This document shows, in pieces, positions 43,831 to 54,269 of a DNA stretch of 64,000 nt. The stretch lies in NCBI GenBank assembly GCA_017311185.1, contig JAESUZ010002404.1:434001-498000 (forward strand), written 5' to 3'. The position numbers and the translations under genes are program-made. This DNA is from Proteles cristata cristata. Lineage: Eukaryota; Chordata; Mammalia; Carnivora; Hyaenidae. The stretch's first letter is position 1, and the number at the start of each line of letters is the position of its first letter. Under the pieces are notes generated by a model that made no database searches, had not been told where the DNA came from, and saw nothing but the letters and a program-made list of their open reading frames with translations.

Positions 43831-44525
43831 ATGAACGTATGAAATAATAAGTACATGCATAAGAGAATGGCCCAAGATAAAAGTGTCTGCCTTTTTATCT
43901 ATTTGGTTACTAAATGATAATTATGATAGTAGAAATCCTGACAGATCAATGTCCTCACATTGATTGAGCAGTTTAAAGTACCAAGGGGGATATTGTTTCT
44001 CAATATATTAATCTTATCTCCATATGATGATTGTTCCATTTTCGAATGAGGGAGGACTGAGAGGGTCAAGTACTGAATGGATGAGGCTGGTTGGAATCCA
44101 GGAATCTTATCCCCTCACCAGCAGGACGTACATGACACCTGGCTTAGCTCATCGTAGTACCTCACAACCACTGACCATGGCGGTGGTTACAGGGATGAGC
44201 AGAGGATGCAACCTGGCCCAAAGGACTTTGATGGAATCCTCTGCAGAGGCTGGGCAAGAGAGGCTTTACCTCTCTGCTGGCAGATGATTAGCCTGTGGCC
44301 CTTTCTCCTCTTCTCCTGTCGCTGCTGCATGGAGGAAAGCTGTCTGCAGTAAGCGAGGATGGGCTCACCACACAGAAGAAAACAATGTTTGTGTTTTTGA
44401 GACTTGTTCTTCCCTTGGGCTTCCAGACTCCCTAATTACATGGTAGAGACTTTTTTTTTTTAAGTTTAAAATAGTTTAAGTTGGGCTTTTTGGTTCAAGA
44501 TACACTGGCTTGAATAAAGTGTTTA
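43831..44525. other. Unique sequence
   Basis: Nothing certain; 44010-44050 may be a MIR scrap. The 87-codon frame at 44024 has no domain. Confidence 0.35.
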
Positions 44526-44529
44526 TAAT

Positions 44530-44672
44530 CTTTACCACTACCCTATGAGATATTCTTCTTCTTTTAAGATGTAAAACCCAGGTTTAAGTTGCCTGTTCAA
44601 GAATACATAGTTGCTAGGTGGTAAGGCTGGGTTTCAAATTGAATTCTGCATGATTCTAAAACCCTTACTGCC
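44530..44672 (-). repeat. MIR fragment
   Basis: 'ctatgagatattcttcttcttttaagatgtaaaacccaggtttaagttgcctgttcaagaatacatagttgctaggtggtaaggctgggtttcaaat' follows reverse-strand MIR order. Confidence 0.7.
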
Positions 44673-44814
44673 TTGATTGCTTCTCTGACATTGTTGTTCT
44701 TGCTTGTGACCTCCTGAATGCAAGTCAATGAAGAGGGGGAGGTATGGTCATTTTCTTGGACACATTGGTACCCTGTCCTTATGGTACTAAAATTGATCCT
44801 TTTGGAAAGACAAA

Positions 44815-45085
44815 TACCATACGATTTCATGCCTATGTGGAATTTTAGAAACCAAACCAAACAAAAAAGACACACAAAAAGGACTCTTAACTAGAGAAAA
44901 CAAACTGGTAGTTGTCAGATAGGAGGTGTATGGGGTGATGGGTGAAATGGGTGAGGGTGATTAATAGTACACTCACCATGATGAACAGTGAGTAATGTAT
45001 AGAATTGTTGAATCCTCATATTATACACTTGAAATTAACAGAGCGCTGTATGTGAATTATACTGGGATTAAAATTATGTATTTTA
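44815..45085 (+). mobile_element. L1 3' UTR, carnivoran L1 of intermediate age
   Basis: 'gacaaataccatacgatttcatgcctatgtggaattt', 'aacaaactggtagttgtcagataggagg', 'gggtgatgggtgaaatgggtgagggtgattaatag', 'cttgaaattaacagagcgctgtatgtgaattatactgggattaaaa'. 3' UTR only. Confidence 0.8.
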
Positions 45086-45094
45086 TGTTAAAAT

Positions 45095-45630
45095 CGTATA
45101 TTCCATTTTTGTCTAATTCCAATTTATTTGTAGACTCTTCTGTTTAAACTTTGTCACTCCCTTTCTAAGAAACTCAGAGACCGTGAAAAACCTCCTTGCC
45201 AGGCTGCCTCTGACCTGTACTGCGATGGGTCCATTAATCTCCCAGACTGTGAGGGAGGATGTGGATGCCCCAGATGGCATTTCTTGGGAGACAGTAGAGA
45301 GAGCCAGAAAGACACGACTAGAATCTAAACAATAGTGGCCTGTTCAAGGCAGGAAGGTTAGGTCTAGGAGGAACAGCAAGGTGGCAGCTTTATTTAATTA
45401 GTTTATTGGCTCATTATATCAAGAGTGAATATAAAATGGCCTTTGATTTGATAATTAATGAGACAAGAGCATTCATTGCCAATTGTAAGAAATTCTAGGG
45501 ACAGAGAGGAAGAAGTCCAAGGTCCAGAGTGTGTATCTGCCTACATGTATGTTTCATGTTCTTACTAACGATTCAGGTTCTACACAACTGTGTTTACAGT
45601 TATACTCTTATCTGTTTTAAGTAGCTGCTA
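45095..45630. other. Unique sequence, includes a possible conserved AT-rich block
   Basis: 45390-45490 holds 'ttatttaattagtttattggctcattatatc' and 'cctttgatttgataattaatgagac', a dense set of homeodomain- and TCF-like words without repeat signature. No coding signal. Confidence 0.25.
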
Positions 45631-45632
45631 TT

Positions 45633-45876
45633 TTCCTTTTCCTTTTTTTTAAAAAATATTTTTATTTATTTCTAGGAGAGAGAGAGAGAGACCGCGTGAG
45701 CAGGGGAGGGTCAGAGAGAGAGGGAGACACAGACTCTGAAATAGGCTCCAGGCTCTGAGCTGGCAGTCAGCACAGAGCCCGACGCGGGCTCGAACCCACA
45801 AACCGCAAGATCATGACCCAAGCGAAAGTCGGACGATTAACCGACTAAGCCACCCAGGCACCCCTTCCTTTTCCTT
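45633..45876 (-). mobile_element. Felid SINE, 'gctggcagtcagcac' subfamily
   Basis: Element 45645-45864 with 'atttatttctaggagagagag', 'cgaacccacaaaccgcaagatcatgacccaagcgaaag', head 'ccgactaagccacccaggcacccc'. Exact target duplication 'ttccttttcctt' at 45633 and 45865. Confidence 0.95.
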
Positions 45877-46192
45877 ATTAAAGGCTATACATTATTACAG
45901 TATCCTTTAGGATTTTAACAGTTTTATTCATGAAATAGTTTTTCAGACTATTAAGGAGGTAGAATTCTGTCCTCAATCTATATCCTAAGGGCTTCTGCAT
46001 CTGTTTATACATCTGTAGTTAAGGATAGTATGGATTATAGTTTTGGGTGAAGTCTTTATTTTGACAAACCTGTTTTTTAATGCTTTTCACTCCCTTTTCT
46101 GAACTAACTTCTACTCCACCTTGGTCTCCTGTCCTTCTGGAAGTTTTAAAGTTCTTGGGGCCAACATCTTTACTTGATGATGTTCAGAATAC

Positions 46193-46400
46193 TTGGAATT
46201 TTTAAGAATCTTTGTTTATAGCATAAGCAGGGGGAAAGAGAGGGAGTGGGGGGAGAAAATGAATATCCCAAGCAGGCTCTGCAGTGTCAGTCCAGAGATC
46301 AACACGGGACTCAATTCCTTGAACTGTGACTTTGTGACCTGAGCCGAAATCAAAAGTCAGATGCTTAACCAAGTGAGCCACCCAGGCATCCCAAATTTTT
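46193..46400 (-). mobile_element. Older carnivoran SINE
   Basis: Element about 46200-46391: 'gcaggctctgcagtgtcag', 'gactttgtgacctgagccgaaatcaaaag', head 'aaccaagtgagccacccaggcatccc'. Flanks share 'aattttt' (46197 and 46394). Confidence 0.88.
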
Positions 46401-46727
46401 GCTCAATGTTGTCTTTCTGCTAGATTGCAAATACTATGCATGACATAAATCAGGACCTTGCATATTTGTGTTTAATAAACATGTATTGAAAGAGACAATG
46501 AGGTATAATCTATATGTCATCAGAGTTGCTCAGGTAATTTTGGCTGGTTGGAAAGTGGGAAATGGGATCCAGGGTGGCCTCTCGTACCTCCATCCTGGTA
46601 GGTCAGTCACTCTGGTAGTGAGCCACTGCTTCTCATGGGAATCCCATCTTAACTCCTCAGGAGTTTGGGGACAGAAGGAAGGCTGTGAACCACTATCTCT
46701 GGGCTTCTAGTACTCATCCTATTTTAA

Positions 46728-46974
46728 TAGGATTATATACTTTATTTTAAAAATGTTTTTAATGTTTCGCTTATTTCTGAGAGACAGTGTGAACAGGGAA
46801 GGTCAGAGAGAGGGGGAGACACAGAATCCGAAACAGGCTCCAGGCTCTGAGCTAGCTGTCAGCACAGAGCCCAACACGGGGCTCAAACCCACGAACTGTG
46901 AGATCATGACCTGAGCTGAAGTTCGACGCTTAACCGACTGAGGCACCCAGGTGCCTCTAGGATTATGTACTTTA
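46728..46974 (-). mobile_element. Felid SINE, 'gctgtcagcac' subfamily
   Basis: Element 46745-46957: 'gctagctgtcagcacagagcccaacacggggctcaaaccc', 'gagatcatgacctgagctgaagttcgacgc', head 'gaggcacccaggtgcc'. Target duplication 'taggattat(a/g)tacttta' at 46728 and 46958. Confidence 0.95.
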
Positions 46975-47062
46975 ATGCCTGCTTCCTCGGTTGAACTGTG
47001 AGCTTCTAAGGGCTTGGGGTAATGTCCTTTTCATTGCCCAGCACTTTTACTAGAAATTTCTA
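46975..47062 (+). repeat. L2 LINE 3' scrap
   Basis: 'gaactgtgagcttctaagggcttggggtaatgtccttttcattgcccagcac' matches the L2 end block. Confidence 0.5.
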
Positions 47063-47084
47063 TTACACCTAGGTGCTAGTATTT

Positions 47085-47300
47085 ATTGAGGATTATGTGG
47101 CATGTATTAAGTATTTTCATACATACTTGCTGTTCCTCACAGCATCTTATAGTAGGCACTATTATATCCATTTTAAAGATGAGAAAACAGAGGGTGACAG
47201 ATCTTAAGTAAAGCCTCAAGGCTGTATATATAAGATAATAAACAATAGGGCTGGAATTCAAACTCTGGCTATATAACTCCACACTTTGACCAATGCTACC
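47085..47300 (-). repeat. MIR SINE
   Basis: 'ttcctcacagcatcttatagtaggcactattatatccattttaaagatgagaaaacagag', 'ggctggaattcaaactctgg', reverse-strand order. Confidence 0.8.
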
Positions 47301-47574
47301 TCTGAATATATACTGCAATTAAATTTAGTTTGAGATTAAAAACTAAGCCCTGTAAGAAGTCTTAAGAGAAAGAGACCTAGGTCATTTTAGATCAGGTAAG
47401 AGGGATGAGATAGGTATACCCCAGAGACAGGTCAAGTGAACATATTTCATTCTGTCTTAGAATAAGGCATCTTGAAGGGAGGAGGGGGAGGTACAACTCC
47501 ATCCTTGATGCAGGAATTTAAACTCAAGTGGGATGTCCTTGGGCTGGGGAAACAATGGGTTACTTGAGATCAGT

Positions 47575-47660
47575 TTATCATAGTGTTGCTGTGAAGATGG
47601 AAGATGAACTCATTAAGCCCAAGGCCTGACACATAGTAAATGCTCAGTCCATGACAGCTA
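47575..47660 (+). repeat. MIR 3' fragment
   Basis: 'gttgctgtgaagatggaagatgaactcattaagcccaaggcctgacacatagtaaatgctcagt' is the forward MIR end. Confidence 0.6.
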
Positions 47661-49485
47661 TCCATTAACACCACTTAAGAGTATTTTGAGTATTAATAAC
47701 AAATGCTACGTATCCACAAAGATCAGGACGCTAGTGCTTATGTGCTGTCATGGAGCTGAAGTCCTGCAGAGGCAGGAACCCAGTCAGAAGAGTCTGGTTC
47801 TGTCTCAGAGCTAATTGTTACCTGGCCCTCCAACCTTGGATGTGGGGCTGCTATACCTGAGGGAGGGGGGGCGGATAACTCTTTCCCCAAGAAGGATGAG
47901 CCTGGCCTGGCTGACCACTGAATCCTTCCCACTCTGCCCATGGCCATCTGTGCAGTTATGTCTCTTTCCATTTCTCTTATCCATTAACCCACACAAGGCT
48001 CTCTCGGTTAATTGAATTTGCTAGAAGGCTGCTTTCTGTGATTAGGCATCCTGCAGCCTGAGCTGAGAGGAAGAAGGGAACAGGCAGAGAAGCAAACATC
48101 TTGGTGAGTGCAATTCAATCTGCTGCTAAATTCAATCTCTACGTTTCTGGTTTCTGTTCTTGTTCAACCACCCGCAGTGATATGTTTAAAATGCTCCTGA
48201 CAAATCAGCAAGGTGGGCAGAGTGCCAGGACCAAGGCTGCCCATTTTTTCCTTCATTTTATATAAAACCCTAGTGAATATCCATGCTGTTCCTTTTTGCG
48301 CCACATCTGCAATTCCAAATTGCTGAATAAAACAGGACTAAAGTATCTGCTCCAAATGTGGTCTCCAAAAAATGGGTTTTTAACAACTGTTTCCCCAAGC
48401 CTCCACTAAGTTTTGTCCAGAAGAAGTTGGTAAGCCCTAGGCATCTTAGTTTTGGAGCTCTTCTCTCCTATCAAATACATCATTCATCTAAATCTTGCGT
48501 GATAAAAAACTTAAAATTTCATCTAAGTTTGAGATAAGTCAAAGATGTATTGAAATATAATAAAGCATATATTCATTTGGATTATAAGTTTTCTTTTTGT
48601 ATTTTGCGATGAATAGATTTTCTTTGTTAGGTCTCCACTTATTAGGCCTATGAAAAGGTCCTATGTTCTGGTCCCATATGTGGGTTAGCTGAGGGCTAAG
48701 GAGACCAATGTGTTTTATTAGTCGACCATTCTGAACTTTGCTGAAGTAGAAGCCAAGAAAATTGTGTGTGACGGCTCAAAGCACAGGCTTTGGCATCAAG
48801 CAGGTCCAAATTTGTTTGTTCAGAGCATCGGTTCCTGAGGAGAGAGCTCCTGTTTTTGCCTTTGTTGAAATTTCAGTGACGATGGTGCCTTTTGGTTACT
48901 GTTGTCTGAATAGTTTCTGCGGTGGTTTTGTAATGTGACACCTCGGTGGGGCAGAACCACATTTAGCATTTAGCAGAATTTCCTTTCTTGTATTTTTCTG
49001 GTTCAAGTGGCCCCAACAGAGATTCAGGTGGGAGATTTGCAAAGTGCAAGGGAAGCAATAGTCATTGAGTTCTTCACACACATTGTCTATCTGCTCACCT
49101 GGTTGGTGGGAGGGAGCAATTAGGTCTGTAATGAATTAGCCTTCCCCAGAACCTCCCTTGGCTTCTCTCATATCCTGGCTGGGTATGTCTGTTTAGCTCC
49201 AGGACAAGCCCTGACTTCTTCAGGACACTCATACCACGAAAATCAGAAACTGATATGATTTCAGTCCACTCTGTGTTCCAATTTGTTCTTGCTCTTCCTC
49301 ACTTTATATCCTTCCTCCCTTGCTGACCATCTTCTCTAAAGACTTATGGCTCCAACATCATCAGATCTGAGAACAGGCAGCTCCCACGATTGTATAAAGT
49401 CAAACCCCTGTTAACAAATCTTTATATGTTTGGTGGCTCTGTTTCTCTGACTCAGCCCTGCCTGAAACAAACCCATTTAATGTTT
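47661..49485. other. Unique sequence
   Basis: No repeat, RNA gene or coding exon recognised over 1.8 kb. 48000-48150 is free of repeats and has evenly spaced 'attcaatc'-type words. The overlapping frames at 47738-48015 are antisense to each other. Confidence 0.35.
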
Positions 49486-49489
49486 TAAA

Positions 49490-49675
49490 AAGATAGGACT
49501 TGTAAAGTGCCTAGTATAGGGTCTGGCCTATATTAAGTGCTTGATAAAGATCTCCATTGCAGTTCCCAAAGATGGACATTACTTGACTAATTAAGATCTA
49601 AGTCCACACCTAACACAGAGCCTGGCACATAGCAGATGCTCCCTACAGACTTGTTGAATGTTTAATATCACAAAA
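49490..49675 (+). repeat. Two adjacent old-repeat ends (MIR then L2)
   Basis: 'gtgcctagtatagggtctggcctatattaagtgcttgataaa' (MIR/L2 end) and 'cctggcacatagcagatgctccctacagacttgttgaatg' (L2 end) lie 60 bp apart. Confidence 0.55.
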
Positions 49676-50179
49676 GCAAGAAACAAAACTATATATGGCA
49701 ATACATGGGAGTTGAGGGGGAGGTGGTGTAATCATTGAGTAACACAGCATCTATCTTTAAAAGCGCCATTTTAAAGAAGTGCAATTTATTATTTCAATTT
49801 TATAGAGTGATCACCTAGGGCAACATCATACAGTCTAAATTTAGACAGTTGCTAAGTATGTTCCTTGGGACCCGTTTGCGTAAACACTTAAACTGATACC
49901 TAAGAAGTGTATTCAAATAAAAATGGATGTTTTGATGGTACTTAAGAGTAAAACTATTATCTTACGGGTTTTGCCGCCATTCTGATAAGTCTTTCCTCAT
50001 CCCCTCTCTCTGTTCTATCTTCCCCTGTTTCCACAGCAAGGGTATCTTTCTTCTGTTGAACTCTTTACACCAGTTAGTTTCATCTTCTTCAGCTACCAAA
50101 TCATCATAGCCATTTGCTGGCTATTCAGCCTAGACTGTACCATCTCTGAAAGCTTAGCTCCTCCAATTGCTCTGGTTGT

Positions 50180-50665
50180 TTAGTACTGTATAATAAATGA
50201 CCCAAAACAATGATCACCATTTATTTTCATAAATCTGCAAGGTGATTAGAGTCAACAAGACAATTAGTCTTGGTTTTATGAAATCTGGAAACTCAGTTGG
50301 ATTATTCCAATACCTGGGACTGGTATGGACTGGGCCTGGTATGGTGAAGGACTGGCTGGACATCTCTCTCTTCTTGTAATCACAGTTTCCCTCCCTGTGG
50401 CATCTCCACATGGTCTCCCCATCCTGGGGACCTCAGAATAGCTTGACTGCTTATAAGGCTTCTCAGGACTTGAAGAGCAAGTGTTTCAAGAAGTCTGTGT
50501 GGAAGAGTTCTCATGATCTGGCCTGTGAAGCCTACATCATCAGTTATACCACATTGTATTGGTCAAGCTAATCACTATGCCCAGCACAGATTCAAGTGGA
50601 AGGAAATTAGACTCTACCTCTCAATGGGAGAAATGACCATGAATTTATGGCCCTCTTTAATTTAT
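50180..50665 (+). repeat. Old interspersed repeat, copy A, family not assigned
   Basis: 'actgtataataaatgacccaaaaca', '..tcatgatctggcctgtgaag', 'ccacattgtattggtcaagctaatcac', 'cagattcaagtgg', 'ctctcaatgggagaaatgacc'. The same layout occurs at 62660-63140. I recognise the pattern as a widespread mammalian repeat but not its name. Confidence 0.5.
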
Positions 50666-50899
50666 TACATTATTTTAAAATATTTTCTCTGGCTACTAGC
50701 TCCTTTGCTTCCATTTGCTATTCTCTTATTTTGTTATGCCTATCGGTGGAGACCTCTGTTCCTTTGTGCCTCTATCTTTTTCCTCTCTGGCTTTGTGTCC
50801 CCCACCTTCTAGCCTGGGCTTTCTACCACTTCAACACTTGGTGTCCCTGTCTTTTTAACTTTATGTTACAGACTCAAAGTTTCAACCATGGAGCAGTCC

Positions 50900-51310
50900 A
50901 ACCAATAGTCATTTCTACTCTTCTATAGGCTGTAGAGATTGCTGAAGATACTCATGCATTAGTGCTCTGGGAGATGTTGGACTCCTTCCCAGAGCCACAC
51001 CCCAGACTTCCACTCTCCATGGCCTCAGTAGCAGACCTTGCCCATCCATGCCTCCTGACAACAACCTTCTCCCCATCTCACCACTTCCTTCTTCATTCTT
51101 GGCAGATGGCCTGGTTTCATATCTCACAGAGGAAAATGGGCTCTCTCAATTATCTGTATTCCTCTTCTTTAAGACCAACAGATTGGAATCTGAACCCCTT
51201 GGTGATCTCCTGTAACTCTCTCAGCACAAGGAGGGCGGCTCCTCCTCCTGTCTAAGGCTATCCCACCTTTAGTGTTCTGCTCCATCTCTTGCCTCTACAG
51301 GAACTTTGCT
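50900..51310. other. Pyrimidine-rich sequence, possible L2/L1 remnant
   Basis: C+T-rich, with open frames of 97 (forward) and 70 (reverse) codons overlapping. No domain recognised, and no family I can name confidently. Confidence 0.3.
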
Positions 51311-51384
51311 CCATCACTAATTCCTTATCTTTCCTATATCTTCAGTGTCTTCCTTCTTTTAATGGCTTTTCTCTATTATCAAAT

Positions 51385-51605
51385 AGGAATATCAACAGAA
51401 GCAGCTAATCGTTATTGTTTACAGTGGGCCAGGCACCATCTAAGCACTTGACACTTGTAGCTATTAAATACAACTGTATATATGTAGTAGTAGTATTTCC
51501 ATTTTGCAAATGAGCAAAACTTGATCCTGAGAAGTTGAGGAGGGTCCCCAGCTTCTGGGTGGAGCTGGGACTTGAGCACTGGTCTGGCTCTAGAAGCTGA
51601 GCTAT
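51385..51605 (-). repeat. MIR SINE
   Basis: 'gtgggccaggcaccatctaagcacttgac', 'atttccattttgcaaatgagcaaaacttgatcctgagaagttgagg', 'gtggagctgggacttgagcactggtctgg', reverse-strand order. Confidence 0.75.
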
Positions 51606-52439
51606 AATACATGAACTACAGCACATGCTGTCATACCATGAGCACTAATGTCCAAAATAAAAACCAAAAATACTTTCTACATTTAACTACTTTTAGCTTT
51701 TGCCCTCCTTTTCTTTTACAAATTTCTTGAGTTTTCTTGCCAAAACAGTGTCCCTACTTCTTCCATCTTCAACTGTTCCCACCAGTTTGCTGAAACCACC
51801 TGAACATCCACAAGCCCTGAATTTCAATCTCCGTACTGATTTCCCTGTGGCACTGGATGTCTCTGACTGCCACATGTTTAGTTATTCCCTTCCTTGAGTT
51901 TATCATGATTTTCTTGCAATGTCATTCTGGCCATTCCTCTTTTGTCAGCCCTTCTTCGCCTTGCTCTTCTCCTTATGTTTCTTTTCTTGCTCCTCAGGCT
52001 TCCATCTGTGCTTGTCTTCTTAGCCTGCACAGTTTTCTTCGGTGAGTTCAGCTGTTCTCCATGCTGCCCTTACACAAACTATGTTGATTATTCTCAACTG
52101 TATACATCTGTCTCTGATTCTGCTCTGCATTCCTGCTCCATTCATGAAGCTTCTGGCTGGGGACCTGGTTGCCCGCTATTCTGAGCCACCATCCTGAAGG
52201 TGTTGGTAGGCCATGGAAAAGCTAGGGAAGGTAGGCAATGTGACCATGTGACCTAGTCCTTGCAAGAAAACCAGCAGTGGTACCAGATCAATATGTGAGT
52301 TGATAGGAGCTGAAAGACAAAGATTTGATACGGTTATATAACCCAGCATGAGGAGAGGAAATGATGTTATATAGTATCAGAGAAGAGGATTGTTATTGGC
52401 TCCTTAGGAACCCCAAATGAAATAAATACAAAACCATGC

Positions 52440-53215
52440 TGGTCTTTCTCCTGTTGAAAACTTGCAGCTTTTCTTGTTATCTTTGAACCATTGTATGTCT
52501 TCATAATCTACCTGGTCACCCAAATCAAATTCTGGATCATTCGCACTTTTTCACTTTCCACATCAAATTAGTCTACAAGTCCTGTGGATTGTGCATACTA
52601 ATTCTATTTTTAATTCACTCAGATCTCTCATTGCTTCTACTTTCTTCAGTCAGGCCATCACTGTTGCTTGTAGGGGTTCTTCCAAAAGCCTCTTGACTAA
52701 TCTCCCAGCTGCTGTCTAACTGTCCTTCTAGAATGACCTATCTAAAATATGAGTGACCATATTACTGTCTCCTGCTTTTGGAATCTTTCAACTATTCTCA
52801 TTGCTTATTGAGTAAAATCCAAATTCCTTAGCATGGCTTTATTATCTGGCTCTTCAGTACCTGCCTCCTGATTTTGTTTTTCCAGCTATACTGTTTCCAC
52901 TTGGGCCCATATACCCTAAGGCTGAGCTCTTTGCAGTTCCCCAGCATTTACTATCTCCTGCTGTTTTGCATAATGAAACTTCTGGTTCCTAGCCTGGTTA
53001 ACCCCTCTCTGTATGGCACTACTCTGGGTCACCTTCTGGAAGCCTTCTCTGACCCAGCATTATGGATTAGGCTGTCCTTTTCTGTGTACCCAAAGGACCC
53101 TCGGCTCGGAGAAAGAGGTCTTCCTCTATGCAAATGTCAGTTCCTGGAGGGCACGGACTGGGTTCTATTTCTCTCTATACAGAACTGAGCATAGATTGTT
53201 TAGCTAACTCCTTCC
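52440..53215 (+). repeat. L2 LINE body fragment
   Basis: Long forward remnant: 'gtgaccatattactgtctcctgcttttggaatctttcaa', 'ttgagtaaaatccaaattccttagcatggc', 'tctggctcttcagtacctgcctcctgattttg', 'caccttctggaagccttctctgaccc'. These resemble the L2 ORF2 end and 3' UTR. The 104-codon frame at 52874 lies in this L2 and is broken coding at best. DNA upstream (51690-52200) may be more of the same. Confidence 0.65.
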
Positions 53216-53454
53216 ATCCCTTAAAGACTTATTAAGGTATCCTTTCCTATTCCCAGGTAAAATTAATCACCTTTTCTGTAGTATTTCTCAACACTGTATT
53301 TACTTCATTTGTATTAATATCAACTGAATACTTACCTATATGTTGGGCTTCATGCTATCTACTTTACTGCTGACTAGAGGTTTTATTGCTGTTAATCTTT
53401 ACAATATCCTTGCAAATATCATTTGCATTTTCTAGAGGAAGAAACTGTTTTTGA

Positions 53455-53670
53455 GATACTGTGATAGATGCAGAAAATAAGGCATGAACAAAACTGATAG
53501 GGCCTTGGACTTCTTGAAGTTAATAGTCTGGTGGGAGGGACAAATATTAAGCTAAAAATTTTATAAAAAGAACATGCCTTGATGGGTGTGGAACGCATCA
53601 CAGAGGAGGTAACATGTGAGCTGAGACTACAAAAAGATAATGAGAGGGAAGAGTTTCAGGCAAAGAGAAT
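53455..53670 (-). repeat. Ancient interspersed repeat, family uncertain
   Basis: 'gagatactgtgatagatgcagaaaataaggcatgaacaaaactgatagggccttggacttcttgaagttaatagtctggtggg', then 'gaggaggtaacatgtgagctgagac'. The clearest copy of the unnamed family in this window. Confidence 0.55.
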
Positions 53671-53994
53671 AGGATTCTTTGGTTTGCATGTATGTGTCTC
53701 CTCCCAGACTAGAATTGTGGTTGGTTCATTTGTGTATCAGCAGTATATGTACTGTGCAAATGTATGCTTGTATGTGTATACATGTGTGTATATGTGTGTA
53801 CCTCTAGTACTATGGTAGGTAGCACATGGTAGGTACTCAAATAATGCTTACAAAACACATTTGTGGCTTCAATGAACCTATCATTTGATTCCTTACACAT
53901 AAAACTGTAAGGTAGGTATAATAAAGACAACTGATTTCTTTGAAAAGAACAACAAAATAGAAGTGGCTGGCTTTGTGTCCTGAGGCCACAAAGA

Positions 53995-54233
53995 GGCAGA
54001 GCCAGAATTTTAAAAAAATTGTTTTTAATGTTTATTTTCGAGACAGATACACACAGAGCACAAGCAGGGGAGAGGCAGATAGAGGGAGAAAGAGAATCCT
54101 AAGCAGGGTCCAGGCTATAGGCTCCAGGCTCTGTCGGACATGACCCTGGAAACTGTGAAACAATGGCCCAAGCCAAAGTCAGACCCTTAACCAACTGAGC
54201 CACCCAGATTCCCCCTTGGCAGAGCCAAAATCT
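53995..54233 (-). mobile_element. Felid SINE, decayed
   Basis: Element about 54011-54217: 'tgtttattttcgagacagatac', body with a local duplication ('gtccaggctataggctccaggctctg'), 'aagccaaagtcagacccttaaccaactgagccacccag'. Target duplication 'ggcagagcca(g/a)aat' at 53995 and 54218. Confidence 0.92.
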
Positions 54234-54269
54234 GAAATCAGGTCCCTTTGTGCTTAGTCTCCCCTTGTT

